A stretch of DNA of 64,000 bases from Capsicum annuum. Its lineage: Eukaryota; Streptophyta; Magnoliopsida; Solanales; Solanaceae. The stretch is taken from assembly GCF_002878395.1 (NCBI RefSeq), contig NW_025826022.1, positions 295,268 through 359,267 on the forward strand, in the 5' to 3' direction. How positions within the stretch are numbered: the stretch's first letter is position 1; each line of letters opens with the position of its first letter. Below are positions 36,242 through 47,340 of this stretch, in pieces. Below the pieces are notes generated by a model. That model was not told the origin of the DNA, did no database searches, and worked only from the letters and a program-made list of their open reading frames with translations. Both the position numbers and the translations under genes were made by a program.

Positions 36242-38787
36242 TGTAAGATCCTACAAAGTCGTAGCTTAATTCAGTCCTTTAAGCTTGTTAGGGGTCCCAA
36301 ATTTAGAATATATTAACTGAGTATTTAGACTTAGTGCCATTTTAGCCTTCAAAAGTTGGAAATATTATTTCATGACCTTTACGTCCTTTAAATAATGATA
36401 TTTGAATTAATTCATGACCAGGAATGTTAGTAGAGGTTCCTGGAAAAGGTTTGGATTTTTCAGACCTCATTTAGACCATCTTTAAGTGCCACAACAGTGG
36501 GTCGATGCGATATTAACGCGACGCATCGACCATCGCGTCGATAAGGTAGTTTTCCCTAGCTTTAGTGAAAATTCCAATGAACCGATACGTAGTCAATGCT
36601 ACGTGTTGGCTATCACGTCAATGCCAATGATGGGGCTCGTCGGCCTGTGCATCGGTAACACAGTTTACAGGCATTAAAAGGATGCATCCTCAGGGTTAAT
36701 TAGGTTTTTTTCCAATGCCCTTCAACCCCCAAAATAAGAAATTAAACCCTTTGGAGAGCAATTATAATCAGTCATTCACAAATTTCCTAAGAACAAGAAC
36801 CCTAGGTGTTCAAATTTCAAATCAAGAACTCAAGAACTCACCATTATCTTTCAAAAATCCATCAACTAAGGTATGTGAAGTGTTCATCCAAGGGTCCCTT
36901 CCACCTTTGGAGTCCAAGAAACTATTTTTAAACTTCAAGTTGAAGGATTTCATGAATTCAGTATTGGGTTTGACTATGATCATGTTTATAATGATTAATT
37001 GGGATTTTAATCTATGTTTTATGATACGTTTCTCGTGTGGTAAATTGATATGTATGTAATATCATTAGGATCTATGTAAACCCTTTGAAATTGTTAGTAG
37101 GGATTTGATTATGATGTCTACCTGTTGTTTAGATTTTTGTGCATATGTCTGCTCACCAAGTGCTTGATGAATTGTTCAAGTGAACTAATAAGGGAAAGAA
37201 ATCATGTCATGCTAGCTTATTTCCAAGTTATACCATGCAGGAGTTTGATAAGGTGTCTTTATACATGCGTATGAATTCAATGTGCATGCTTATGCTAAGC
37301 AAGATCATCTGATGCTTTATTTTCACCCAATCGAGTCCTGGGGCATTTAATACCGGATAATTTAGCTGTTCACTTAGATCTAGTGTCAGTTACGATGTAA
37401 TCTTAGTAGTGACTCTATCAGTAGAACTCAGCCAGTTACAGAAACCCAGGAAATCTCAGTAGTTTTCGTAATTCAGTCACAGTACTCAAATAAGACCTCT
37501 GTAGACTCAGTCAGTTAATAGAATCCAGTAGTATTACATCATTCTACGGAACTCAATGAACTCAATTCAGTTTAGTCAAACAGTAATAAAAATTTAGTCC
37601 AGTCTAATACAAAGTAAAAATCATTTCTGTGTCCGTTCAGTTGGGAGTAGGATTCAGTACCGCGCGAACCCAGGGATGAGGGAATTCCTGTCACTAGACG
37701 GTTTGAACATTAGTAGCAATCCCTACGTTATAGAACTACTAGCCAGCCTAGGTTGAGATATCTTCCTGCAAGATATTATGTGGGTTGATACATCTTATTG
37801 GAGTTTTCCTACCAACGAGGGATTAATGGAAGAGCTTCCTGTTAGAGAGGGTTAACTCACAGCTTGTCTCTACTCATGGGATGGTATTGAAAACCTTCCA
37901 ACTGGGGTTATAGGTTGGACCCCACTTAGATTAGAGAGAGGTATGTTGGTTAGATGATTACCTCCCATAGTGGAAGTTTTAGTCTCATTCTCAAAATAGA
38001 ACTCAGTTCAGTTCTACAGATTCAGGAATATCAGATATAGTCACTCAATTCAATACGAAACTCAGTATAGTTACATACAATCAGGGCTGTCAGATACAGT
38101 CATTCAGTTATCAGTAATATAGTATCATTAAACTCTGACATTAGTAGATCAGTATTTAGATTCAGTGTTCAGTATTATCACGGTCTTAGTTACAGTATAT
38201 GTATTCATGCATGTATTCTTATTCAATCATACTCGTGTTATTCAGTTACTATTTTTCAAGCATATGAACCCATGAATTTCAGCTTACCTCACTAAGAATA
38301 CCAGTTCATTGAAAGTACTGACACATGCTTTTCTTTTGCACTATGATGTCTTATATCATAGGTTCAGACGCACGGGCTCTAGAGCACCCTTAGCAGTTCA
38401 GATTTTCAAAAGTCATCGTAGTGGTGAATCCTAATAGTTCGAGGACATGGTTGTTTTCAGTATTTCAGTATTAGGTTTAGTAGTTGGAGTTAGTTGGGTA
38501 CTTTTCCCATCAACTACACAGTTCAAATAGTTTAGAGGATTTCCAGAATAGAGTATTTTCAACAATTACACAATTTTCAGTGTTGATGTTCAATTTTGGT
38601 GTTGTGATACCATATTCAGTATTATTTATAGTATTGAACCTTATGGCCAGTTTTCTATCTAATTTCCACAAATTTCAGTATTATTGTTATTCAGTTAGTA
38701 CAGCAGGTACCAGTCATGGGTTAGCTTGTGGTCTTTTAGGATTATGAGCACAGTGTAGCGTCTGGGGTACAGACTGTGGGCGTTACA
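36242..38787 (+). repeat. E2 3' LTR, 2546 bp
   Basis: Starts TGTAAGATCC and ends GTGGGCGTTACA. It pairs with the 5' LTR along its whole length with many base changes. ORFs at 36715-37059 and 38484-38747 lie inside it and are not genes. Confidence 0.88.
36501..36530. repeat. Perfect 9-bp inverted repeat in the E2 3' LTR
   Basis: GTCGATGCG (36501-36509) and CGCATCGAC (36522-36530) with a 12-base loop, in a CpG-dense patch unlike the AT-rich surroundings. The 5' LTR lacks it. Confidence 0.85.
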
Positions 38788-38792
38788 TGAAC
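38788..38792. repeat. Target site duplication of E2, right copy (TGAAC)
   Basis: Four of five bases equal the left copy; the continuation of U4 follows. Confidence 0.65.
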
Positions 38793-39280
38793 GCATGATG
38801 AATTCCTTAGTATCTCTTGTATTTTAAGGTTGAGAGTGGAATTAGGGATTTTTAATCTCTTTAAACTAAAAAGAATAGGCTATATATCGCTTAAGGGTCA
38901 TACATAGGTGAAAGGACCCCAAGACCCCTTATCCTACAAAAATTAAAGAAAATTGCAGGGATTTTACATAGAGGTGTGGCATGGACCTTATCGTGGAAGC
39001 TAACCTCCTGCCACGGACACTAACGCGGAGATTATCCTCCATGTCACAAACCCTATTACGGATATTATCCTCTGTGTGATGCACCCTAACGCAGAGATTA
39101 TCCACCATGACATGGGGATAGTGCAGAGGTTCACTGCCTTCGTGTTCCAAATCCAATCCGAACTATATCTAAAAATTCAAAAACTCTCTCGAGACATCAC
39201 AACAACATATGTAAGTACAATCCAAGTTAAAAATTAACATTTTGAACACGGGATGGAAAAACATAAAATGCTCAAAATTT

Positions 39281-39314
39281 GGGGGGGGTTACATCCCCCC
39301 CCCCCCCCCCCCCG
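39281..39314 (-). other. E0 LTR start and polypurine tract: G8 and C20 homopolymers
   Basis: G8 (39281-39288), then TTACAT, then C20 (39295-39314). Read on the minus strand it is a run of 20 G ending in AT, then TGTAACCCCCCCC: an expanded polypurine tract next to a C-rich LTR start. The exact lengths may be affected by sequencing. Confidence 0.6.
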
Positions 39315-39432
39315 GATCATTTATCCCCAAATAATGAGCTAGGACTTTTTGCAGGAGAATAGTAATGTTATACCAGAATCAAATGATAAACTCTGATAAT
39401 AACAAGGATAAATGATATTCATACCTTAATCT
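39294..39432 (-). mobile_element. E0 internal fragment, pre-tract segment
   Basis: On the minus strand it ends 'tttggggataaatgatcc' before the G tract, matching the 'ttgaggatgaatgttcc' phrase of the other elements. It is broken at 39433 by E3 and appears to continue at 49667. Confidence 0.6.
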
Positions 39433-39522
39433 TGACACACCCCAAAAACTGGGCCATGTTGCATGGGCACCTTAAGCCTACATGAATCGGAGGTCGCCCT
39501 AATAACCCAATCAAATCATTAG

Positions 39523-39543
39523 TATATATATATATATATATAT
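39523..39543. repeat. (TA)n microsatellite, about 10 units
   Basis: Uninterrupted TA run. The partner LTR has only 'agtatatttatatcac' at 47427-47442, so it grew after insertion. Confidence 0.95.
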
Positions 39544-40309
39544 CACAAGGGTCGGATAAATTCTGACCATATAATAAGATAGTTGAAAGAATATTACAAG
39601 TCACAACTAAGAATGTTTAAATACTTCATTAAAATCGTCAAACTAACCATTTCACCCACTTCCACAGTAATAACAATAACTCTATATAAATTGATGTTTA
39701 GAAATATATATATTGGGACAAGCCCCGAACAATAGCCGAACCATGTCAAAGAAAGACTAAGTCTAAATATAGGAGACCAACAATGAATGTATTTCGAAAT
39801 AAGGAATTCACCACTCCAAAGTCAATGCACGAACCGCTTCAATCACCTAATCACTGTACAGGAAGAAAAGATGATGCTTTGGCCCGTTTGTTGAAAGGGG
39901 ACATAGCATCTGAAGACTATTACCAATTGGAGCACTAACATATAACTCAAGGATAAGGATAAAATAGCATCATTATTCAACAACAAGTCAATATATCATA
40001 TTCAATGATATGTACACACTTATACTTACATATAGGTATGCCACATGCTAATCAAGAAATCATGGCTTAACAACATTTTTGAACATTCATTCATTAGACA
40101 TGAAGTGGAGAACTCCGACCTTCCACACCTAATTTCAACAATTATGTTTAGGCATAGGACTTTAACCACAATCACATACCACTAGACAAAGGACTTTGAC
40201 CATTCTCACACATTCATTAGCCAAGGAATTTAACCACATACACTGTCATTCAAACAAGGGACTCTAACCACACAAACATTTATCTACGCAATAGACTCTA
40301 ACTTTATGC

Positions 40310-40510
40310 CAAAGGACTCTAACAGCAAGTCGTTTCATTCGGCGAGGTACATTAACCTCAAGAAATATGTTTAAGCAACGCACTTTAACCTGGAGAAATT
40401 TCATTGGAAAAGGGACGTCTACCTCGAGAAATTTTATAAGGCAAGTGACTTCAACCTCGAGCCATTTCATAATGCAAGGGACTTCAATCTCAAGCCATTT
40501 CATAAGGTAG
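40310..40510 (-). repeat. Short degenerate tandem repeats in the E3 3' LTR
   Basis: A unit of roughly 30 bases built on 'aaggga ctt(c/t)aacctcgag(a/c)(a/c)atttcat' occurs several times. Fewer copies are seen in the 5' LTR (48160-48310). The repetitive 79-codon ORF over this stretch (40264-40503, minus) is a by-product. Confidence 0.65.
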
Positions 40511-41440
40511 GGAAATTCAGCATCATGCCATCACAACTATAATTAGTTGACATTGGTACTTTAAACCTTTACCAATTCATCAACATTCATTCCATACACC
40601 ACTTGAGGACTCTAACCATTTAGCTAATTCAACACTATACATGACCCCATGGTCCTTACAGGAGCCTTCATTGCTCAACCATTTCAATAGGTCAATGCCT
40701 TTATTCAATCCATCATACAATTCAATTTATGGTCATCAGGACGTCACAAACTATTCATATTTTGTTAACAATCTTATACCACATTCTCACCACACTTTAG
40801 CTCAATACATAATTCAAGTTTGTTTTCATATAGAGGGATTTCAAACCCTTATTAGTCATTAACTCAATAAGGTCATCATTACACAATACATGGATCACAA
40901 TACCTTTACAACTTCATTTACCAATCATTCATACTTAATGGGACATTGCCCTAGTTCACACATCACCACACATGACTAGACAATTCACTTAGACATTTTC
41001 ACAAGCACCTTATCTACATACCTTTAAGAAGTCTAATTTTATGGTAGAAATCATCATGACTAGGGTTACTCAAACCCTCATGTTAAACCACATACAATAA
41101 GCACCCATACATGAAAATCATCATCAATAACATATATAAACACAAGTTTAAGCAAGATTCAACAGTATTTATCATTAGACAATAAAACCCTTTTCGTTAA
41201 TTTTGAAACCACCATCTACACTTACTAATCCAAGTGTAAAATACATGGATTTAGAGTCATTTAACATGGGAAAGAGTTATATGCCTTAGAAAATTTGATT
41301 CACCAAGAGTCTTGCTTTTACTTTGCATCTTCAAGATCACCCTTGAAATCCTACCCTCTAATTCTTCAAAGATGAGTTTGAGAGAGTGTTTTGAATGTTT
41401 GATCCACTCAAAAAAATGTTTTTAACGAGAACATATACAG

Positions 41441-41448
41441 TTATATAG
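41441..41448 (-). promoter_or_regulatory. Putative TATA box, E3 3' LTR
   Basis: On the minus strand ACTATATAA, about 500 bp into the LTR; the same position in the 5' LTR has CTATATAAG (49217-49225). Confidence 0.5.
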
Positions 41449-41946
41449 TGAAGGGACTTAGGTTTTAGGATGTAGGAAATGACAACAAGGACCTTAGTTA
41501 AACACTAGAAAATGGACCAGTCCAGGGTACATCTCACTAGGGGAATCGTACCCTAGGGTATGAGTGATACCCTAACTCATACCCTAGGCTTTTCCAGGTC
41601 ACCTTCACTGTTAAGGGTATGCCCATACACCTTTTAGTTGTATCCAAAGGGTATGACTCAACCCTTAACTCATATGTTTCAACCTATCAAAATCATTCCA
41701 CTCAATGTTCAAGTCCAAACTCTATACGACTCACTTAGTACGACTCGTACCCTTTGGTACGATTGAGGAGGGGGTAACTCTTACCTAGGACAGTGAGTAA
41801 CCCTCACCACACTGCCAAGAATACACATGGGTGAGGAAAAGAGGATACAACTCATATCCAAGGGGTATGAATCATGCCCCTAGTCGTATCCACCCCAGTG
41901 ACATTAGTGGAAGAATTTTTTAATGGTTCAAAGTCTAGGTGTTTCA

Positions 41947-41960
41947 ATTCTCCCCCACTT
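41947..41960 (-). other. E3 polypurine tract
   Basis: On the minus strand AAGTGGGGGAGAAT directly before the LTR's TGAAACACC. Confidence 0.85.
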
Positions 41961-42439
41961 GGATCACTCATCTGTGAACGACGGGTAAGGCAAGCAATAA
42001 ACACACATCAACACATTATCACATATCAAACCAACCCTTGAACAAGTTAGAACAAGCATACAATAAGGGAACAACACACATCATGCTCATTATCAATCAA
42101 TCACTCGCTTCATCGACTTTGGGACTTAAACCTATTACTTATCAATACATACCCATTTCACAACCTAGGGACATTAACCCATCAACTAATCAATTGATAC
42201 TTACTCAATTAAAGTATAATGGAATCGAACCCATCATTTACCGAAGACATAAATTAACTCAAGATACTAGGGACTTAAACCCATTGCAACAAGGATACAC
42301 ATAATTTCAAGGCATTATGGACTTTAACCCACGGTTTAGCAAGACATAATTCAATTCAAAGCTTAGGGACTTCAACCCATTATCTATCAAAGACATAAAC
42401 CAAAGCAAGGATATTACCACATACCTCTATCACAAGTTT
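41961..42439 (-). other. E3 3' non-coding segment
   Basis: No domain. It holds degenerate repeats of 'gggactt(a/c)aacccat' on the plus strand. The 88-codon ORF at 42038-42304 is not supported as a gene. Confidence 0.5.
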
Positions 42440-42569
42440 TCAAAATAGGAAACAAATGAGGATACTTGGACTTCATGTCATATTCCTCTTCCCAAGTAGC
42501 TTCCTCGGACTTTTGGTTCCTCCATAGAACTTTCACCGAAAACACATCTTTTGTCCGCTACCAGCAAAC
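42440..42569 (-). pseudogene. E3 chromodomain-like C-terminus
   Basis: Reads TKDVFSVKVLWRNQKSEEAT then WEEEYDMKSKYPHL, the Tekay-type tail; one TAG lies just upstream. It followed integrase directly. Confidence 0.75.
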
Positions 42570-43790
42570 TTACTGATCAAATATTCTCATCGAGATCTCC
42601 TCATAGGACAAAGAATTTGAGATATCAACATCCCCTAAGGAAAGATCCAACGAAGGATCACTCATGCATTTCTGCAACATAAAGAAATGGAAAATCGGGT
42701 GAATGTAGTTCATGCTAGAGGGAAACTCCAAATCATAGGAAGTATTGTTGACCCTATTCACAATGAAGTAGGGACCAACATACCAGCCAGTAAGCTTCTC
42801 TTTTTTACCAAACCGCGCTACTCCCTTTATGGGAGACACTTTCAAGAATACCCAATCATCAATACTTAACTCTAGGTCCTTATGCCTCACATCCATATAG
42901 CAGTTTTGGCATATTTTAATGATTTTCAATCTATCATGAATCACCATTACCTTCTACCAAGCAACTTACCCTTGCCAACTTTGTACCACCCGATAGATGA
43001 TTGACCTCTCCTACTGTATAATACCTTAAAAGGGGCCATACCAATACACAAATGGTTACTATTATTATAGGCAAACTCAATCAAAGTCAAGTGGCCATAC
43101 CAACTACCACTATAATCAATCACAAAAACCCACATCATATCCTCCAATGTTTGGATAGTTCTCTTCTCTTGCCCATCCATTTACGGGTCGAAAGCAAAAC
43201 TAAGGCATACTCTAGTAACCAAAAACTTTTAGAATGACTTCCAAAAGTGAGATAAAAATAGAGGACCACAGTCCTAGATGCTCAAAAATAGGGCATCATG
43301 CAACTTTACAATCTCCTCAAGATACAACTTAGTATAATCTTCCACTCAGTGATTAGTCTTTATGGGCAAAAAGTAAGCGGACATGGTCATTCTATCAACA
43401 ATAACCTAAATAGAATCACATTGATTCTGGGATCTTGGAAGACCGGTAACAAAATCCATATTAAATTCCTCTCACTTCTATTTAGGCAACATAATTTCTT
43501 GGCACAAACCATCGGTCCTCATGTTCTCAACTTTTACTTGTTGACACACCATACACTTGGCGACATAGCTAGCCATATCATGCCTTATATTGCTCCAACA
43601 ATAAAACTATTTAAGGTCATCATAAATGTCGGTGGAACCAGGATGAATAAAATAATGGGATCCATGAGCCTAGGCCCTGATCTTTTCCCTCAATCCATCA
43701 ATGTCGGGAACACATAGCCTACCTTGGTATCTCAAGATACCATCTCCAACAATCACAAAGTCCAAAACTTTGTGTTGACCCATATTACCC
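42570..43790 (-). pseudogene. E3 integrase, broken
   Basis: Minus strand in order: ILRYQGRLCVPDIDGL, the zinc-binding part (FIHPGSTDIYDDL to CMVCQQVKVENMR), the first Asp in NMDFVTGLPR, and the second Asp in a degenerate DCGPLFLSHFW block preceded by a stop. The Glu is in DGQEKRTIQTLEDMM (43180 leftward). Then come IEFAYNNSNH and the C-terminal open stretch 42947-42570 with VSPIKGVARFGKKEKL, GPYFIV and HPIFHFFMLQK. Stops, mostly at Gln or Trp positions, break it into pieces. The catalytic triad is still readable. Confidence 0.82.
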
Positions 43791-43899
43791 TTGATCTTCA
43801 TCAAGTTAGGGTCCATTACTTGCTTCTTCTTTATCTAAAAAATAAGAGACGACTGACATACCAGGCGCACAAATACACCACCATCCTCAAAATTTGCTA

Positions 43900-44440
43900 G
43901 TCAAACTCTAAGATTAGTAAAAAGTGAATGTCCTTCACTAATTCTCACTTATCCTCATCCACATGGGCCAAACTCCCCATGGATAATCTACTAAGAGCAT
44001 CAGGTGACTACTTTAGCCTTACCGGGATAGAAGTAAAGACTCATATCATAGTCTTTCAACAACTCAAGCTACCTTCTTTGCCTGAGGTTAAACTCCTTTT
44101 GAGTAAACACATATTGGAGGATTTTATGATCAGAAAAGGTATCGACGTCAACCCCATAAAGATAATAGCACCAAATCTTTAACGAAAAGACCACGACTAA
44201 CAACTCTAAGTCATGAGTAGGGTAGTTCTTTTCATGAACTTTTAATTTCCTAAAAGCATAGGCCACTACCCTACCTTATGGCATCATCAAGGAATCAAGA
44301 CAAACTTGATGCGCATCATAATATACCATAAAACCATCATTACCTTCGGGAGAGGTCAAAATTAGAGCTGAAGTCAATTTGTTATTCAACTTCTCAAAAC
44401 TACCTTAACATGCATCTGACCACAAGAACTTGACCTTATT
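43900..44440 (-). pseudogene. E3 RNase H, broken
   Basis: The open stretch 44266-44069 reads [57 protein letters not shown]. The preceding part (about 44440-44270) has a degenerate LTSPEG block and VYYDAHQVCLDSLMMP. The following part reaches the LLRDYDMSLYFYPGKAKVV and LSRLSMG blocks near 44000. The TDHK block has become SDHK. It separates reverse transcriptase from integrase. Confidence 0.78.
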
Positions 44441-45196
44441 TTAGGTCAACTTGGTCAATAGGGCAGCTATAATTAAGAAACTCTCCACAAACTTTCTATA
44501 GTAACCGGCTAGGCCTAAGAAGTTCTGAATAGCAGTTTGAGTCATAGGTCTTGGACACTTTTTAACCACCGCAACCTTTTGGGGATCTACCATGATCTCT
44601 TTACTAGAGAAAAGATGTCCATGAAAAGCTATGGTTTTCAACCAAAACTCACACTTAGAGAACTTGGCATACAAACAATGATACTTCAAAGTTTCCAACA
44701 CGGCATGGAGGTGATCTACATAATCCTCCTCACTCTTATAATAAACTAAGATGTCATCAATGAAGACAATGATAAACATGTCCAAGAACGGATGGAAGAC
44801 CGTATTTATCAAGTCCATAAATGTTGCTGGAGCATTGATCAGACCAAAAGAAATGACAAGAAACTTATAGTGACCAAACCGAGTTCTAAAGAAAGTCTTA
44901 GAGATATTTGCATCCCTAATCTTAAGCTGATGATAACCTAATCTAAGATCAATCTTAGGGAAACACTTCAAACCATAAAGTTAATCAAAAAAATCATCTA
45001 TACTAGGAAGAGGATATTTATTCTTTACGGTCAGTTTGTTCAATTTACTATAATCAATGCACATACGAAGTAATCCATCCTTCTTGGGCACAAACAACAT
45101 GGTATCATCCCATGGAGACACACTAGGATAGATAATATATTTATCTAAGAGGTGATTCAATTTCTTCTTAAGAACCTTTAGCTCTGCTGAAGCCAT
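44441..45196 (-). pseudogene. E3 reverse transcriptase, one in-frame stop
   Basis: A 252-codon frame from [19 protein letters not shown] (45196) to LLTKLT (44441), interrupted only by TAA at 44981-44983, where the family has Gln (FDQL). All core blocks are present: [75 protein letters not shown], the intact catalytic FIDDILVY, AKFSKCEFWL, VDPQK and FLGLAGYYRKFV. The next Gln codon after LTKLT is also a TAA. This is the element's most recent functional evidence. A two-stop state makes present activity unlikely. Confidence 0.88.
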
Positions 45197-45840
45197 TCAA
45201 TAAGGATGGATAGAAATTGATGAGTGTTTGGAGCAAGATCAATCCTAAAATCAATTTCTCTATTGGGAGAAATACCAGAAAGATAATAGTAAAACACCTC
45301 GAGATACTCATTGACCATGGAAATGTATTCTAGAGAAGTCTCTTTTGAGTAAGAATCTTTAACTTGGACCAAATAATACAGCAACCTTTTGAAATCAACT
45401 TTTGGGCATTAAGATAAGAAATGAACCTTCCCTTACGTATTAAGGAACCACCTTCCCAAACAATGATTAGCTCATTAGGGAATTTAAATATAACCCTACG
45501 GGTCCAAAAATCTAAGAAATCATAGCATAAGTCAAACTAATCCATCCCCAGAGTGATATAAAAATCAACTATGTCCAACCCTATTAAATTGACAAAAGTA
45601 GCTCTACCACCAACAGATATCACACATCCTTTGTAGACCCTTCTAACAAACACATGATCTCTGATCGAGGTAGAACCATAAATAGCAACTAAATGACTCT
45701 TGGTTCCACAATCATGATGCACAACCACTTATGAAGTCACATAAAAAAGAGTAGAACCTTGGTCAAGAAAACAATACATATCACGGGAGAAAAGTTTCAA
45801 TATACCCATGACTACATTGGGAGACACCTTAGAATTTTGG
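45197..45840 (-). pseudogene. E3 protease and linker, broken
   Basis: Minus strand near 45835-45740: MGILKLFSRDMYCFLDQGST, LFYVTS. The active site is D-Q-G-S in place of D-P-G-S. The open stretch 45728-45537 continues with VVHHDCGTKSHLVA, a degenerate RRVYKGCVISV block and LIGLDIVDFYITLGMD (the GMDWL block). The linker then reads EYISMVNEYLEVFYYYLSGI toward reverse transcriptase. The catalytic Asp is kept but the adjoining Pro is lost. Confidence 0.72.
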
Positions 45841-47135
45841 CGAGTAGCAAGTGCATACAAGTAGTTTTGGCCAATGCCATTCCATAAACAAAAGCAAAGG
45901 CAAACATAGCTCCCTTCGGTGCGAAGTAGATGGAGTAGGAATAGGAGCCCTATTGGACCAAGAAGTTACTAGAGAGGGGAACTCAAGTTGTATGTGCCCA
46001 ATCTGACCACAATGAAAAAATATGTTCCTCCTCTTCTCACACTGACCATAATGACTTTGACCATAAAATCTATAAGAGGGGCGGGGTGGAGCTACTAGGC
46101 ACCACAAGCATAAAATTGGGCACCCTACGCCTGGGACCCACCACTAAATTGAGATCGATAACCACCCAAAAACTTTAGAAAAAGAGATAAAAAAAACTAG
46201 TCTAGGAGAAAGAACTCGAACTACCCTACTTTTTTTGTGTCCACTTGCCACCAACTCCACCACTTTGCTCAGAAGGTCTAAATTTCTTCCCTTACCTCTC
46301 ACTAATCTCAACTTGATTCTTTTTCTCTTTTTTCACTTGTTGTATATGCATAATAAATCTAGAAATATCCATGGTTTCAATCAATAAGGCCTCCTTGCAC
46401 TCTAGGACTAACTCACCGGACAATCTTGAGACAAACATTTGCATTCTAGACCTCATGCAAAAAACTATCTCGGGAGTATGTGGTAGCATACCTTGACAGG
46501 CATACTCTTGAACAGATATCCTCCCTTGCTTCAAGTTCACAAACTCTTCCATCTTTGTCTCTATCAACTATTGATGAAAGAAATGGTGTAAGAAAACCTA
46601 GGGGAAATCCTCCCACATGGCGGGACTATCATCAACACCTCTAGATAACTCCCACCTTTGTACCATAGGTACGCTACACCTTTCTATTGGTAGGAAGAAA
46701 ACTCAACGGCCTCAATCTCTGGAGCATGCATGATTTGGAAGATCTTCTCTATTTCATCAATAAAGCCTTGAGTATCTTCTTCAACCTTCATATAAGAGAA
46801 CATAAAAGGGTTTAACCTTATAAATTGGATGATTCTTGTGGCCTCATAAAAATAGTAGTCATAGCACCATGCTCTGATACTGAGGCCACCAATTGAGTCA
46901 AGAGGTTTATAGAGCGATGAAACTTAAAATTAGTAGCATACCCTTGAGGTGACATAATAGAGGGTCACTCTCATAGTCGGGGTTAGTGGGGATAGGTTGA
47001 ACCCAAGGAAAATGGTCATATGTCGTAGCCCTAGCCTGGGTCTGAACCTATAAAGTTGGACGAGCTTCATCCACGGGCCCTCAGTCAGGGCAAAAGCATT
47101 TTCCTGAACCTTAGATATCTTTGGAGGCTAAATCT
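45841..47135 (-). pseudogene. E3 gag, start codon lost, knuckle degenerate
   Basis: The N-terminus at about 47133 reads stop-P-P-K-I-S-K where the group has M-P-P-K/R, so the ATG is gone. Then come RIIQFIRLNPFMF, EEDTQGFIDEIEKIFQIMH, SSYQ-stop-KGVAYLWY and, in 46567-46292, EEFVNLKQGRISVQEYA and LIETMDISRFIMHIQQ. The knuckle near 46020 reads F-F-H-C-G-Q-I-G-H-I-Q-L-E-F; the first and last Cys have become Phe. Several frameshifts occur. Confidence 0.75.
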
Positions 47136-47324
47136 AAAAAATAGCAAAGGGAAATAAGAGAAATCCAAAACCTTAGACTCTATGGCTTGAGATTGAAACA
47201 CAAAAAAGGGAAATATTTCATAAAATTTTTCATAGCCCCTCTTTTACATGTGTGGAGCGCTTCACACCCATAAAAGAGACTCTAATCGACACGGTATTAT
47301 AGACACCCAACTGACAATGAACCT

Positions 47325-47337
47325 AGATCTGACACCA
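47325..47337 (-). other. E3 primer-binding site (tRNA-iMet, three mismatches)
   Basis: On the minus strand TGGTGTCAGATCT against TGGTATCAGAGCC, three bases after the LTR end. Confidence 0.7.
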
Positions 47338-47340
47338 ACT

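Larger units (their letters stand above)
30192..38787 (+). mobile_element. E2: gag-protease-only Ty3/gypsy element (non-autonomous)
   Basis: Two direct LTRs of about 2.5 kb flank a 3.5-kb internal region that has a primer site, gag with a zinc-knuckle remnant, a protease, then about 1.9 kb of non-coding DNA and the polypurine tract. No reverse transcriptase, RNase H or integrase was found. Part of the non-coding block matches the same position of E4a, so the pol-less structure seems to be inherited and not a private deletion. It would need enzymes from an autonomous relative to move. gag is now broken too. It resembles the structure called TR-GAG in plants, with a protease added. Confidence 0.8.
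10955..39293 (-). repeat. U4: 3' LTR of outer element E0, split by E1 and E2
   Basis: Three pieces (10955-11848, 29527-30191, 38788-39293) add up to about 2.05 kb, the length of U2. The first two match U2/U3 in order: 'gtcacaactcaaaccacagcc' type start, the 'cacggtcactaagacc' region, 'ctctagggacat', then 'cacataacccaacc'. The last piece keeps a similar plan but is more diverged. On the minus strand the LTR begins TGTAACCCCCCCC at 39293, preceded by a G-rich polypurine tract and pol remnants, so it is the 3' LTR of E0. Confidence 0.7.
39433..41946 (-). repeat. E3 3' LTR, 2514 bp
   Basis: Plus-strand ends are TGACACACCCC and AGGTGTTTCA. It pairs with 47341-49666. Visible internal signals are a degenerate 'cgagaaatttcat' repeat series (40310-40510) and a TA microsatellite. 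It is longer than its partner, partly through extra copies in that series. Confidence 0.85.

Noticed and set aside
40264..40503. Repetitive 79-codon protein with a regular MKWLEVEV-like pattern
   Set aside because: By-product of the 30-base degenerate repeats in the E3 3' LTR; partner LTR breaks the frame.
43298..43717. 139-codon ORF on the plus strand
   Set aside because: Antisense shadow of the E3 integrase, whose zinc-binding and core motifs are on the minus strand.
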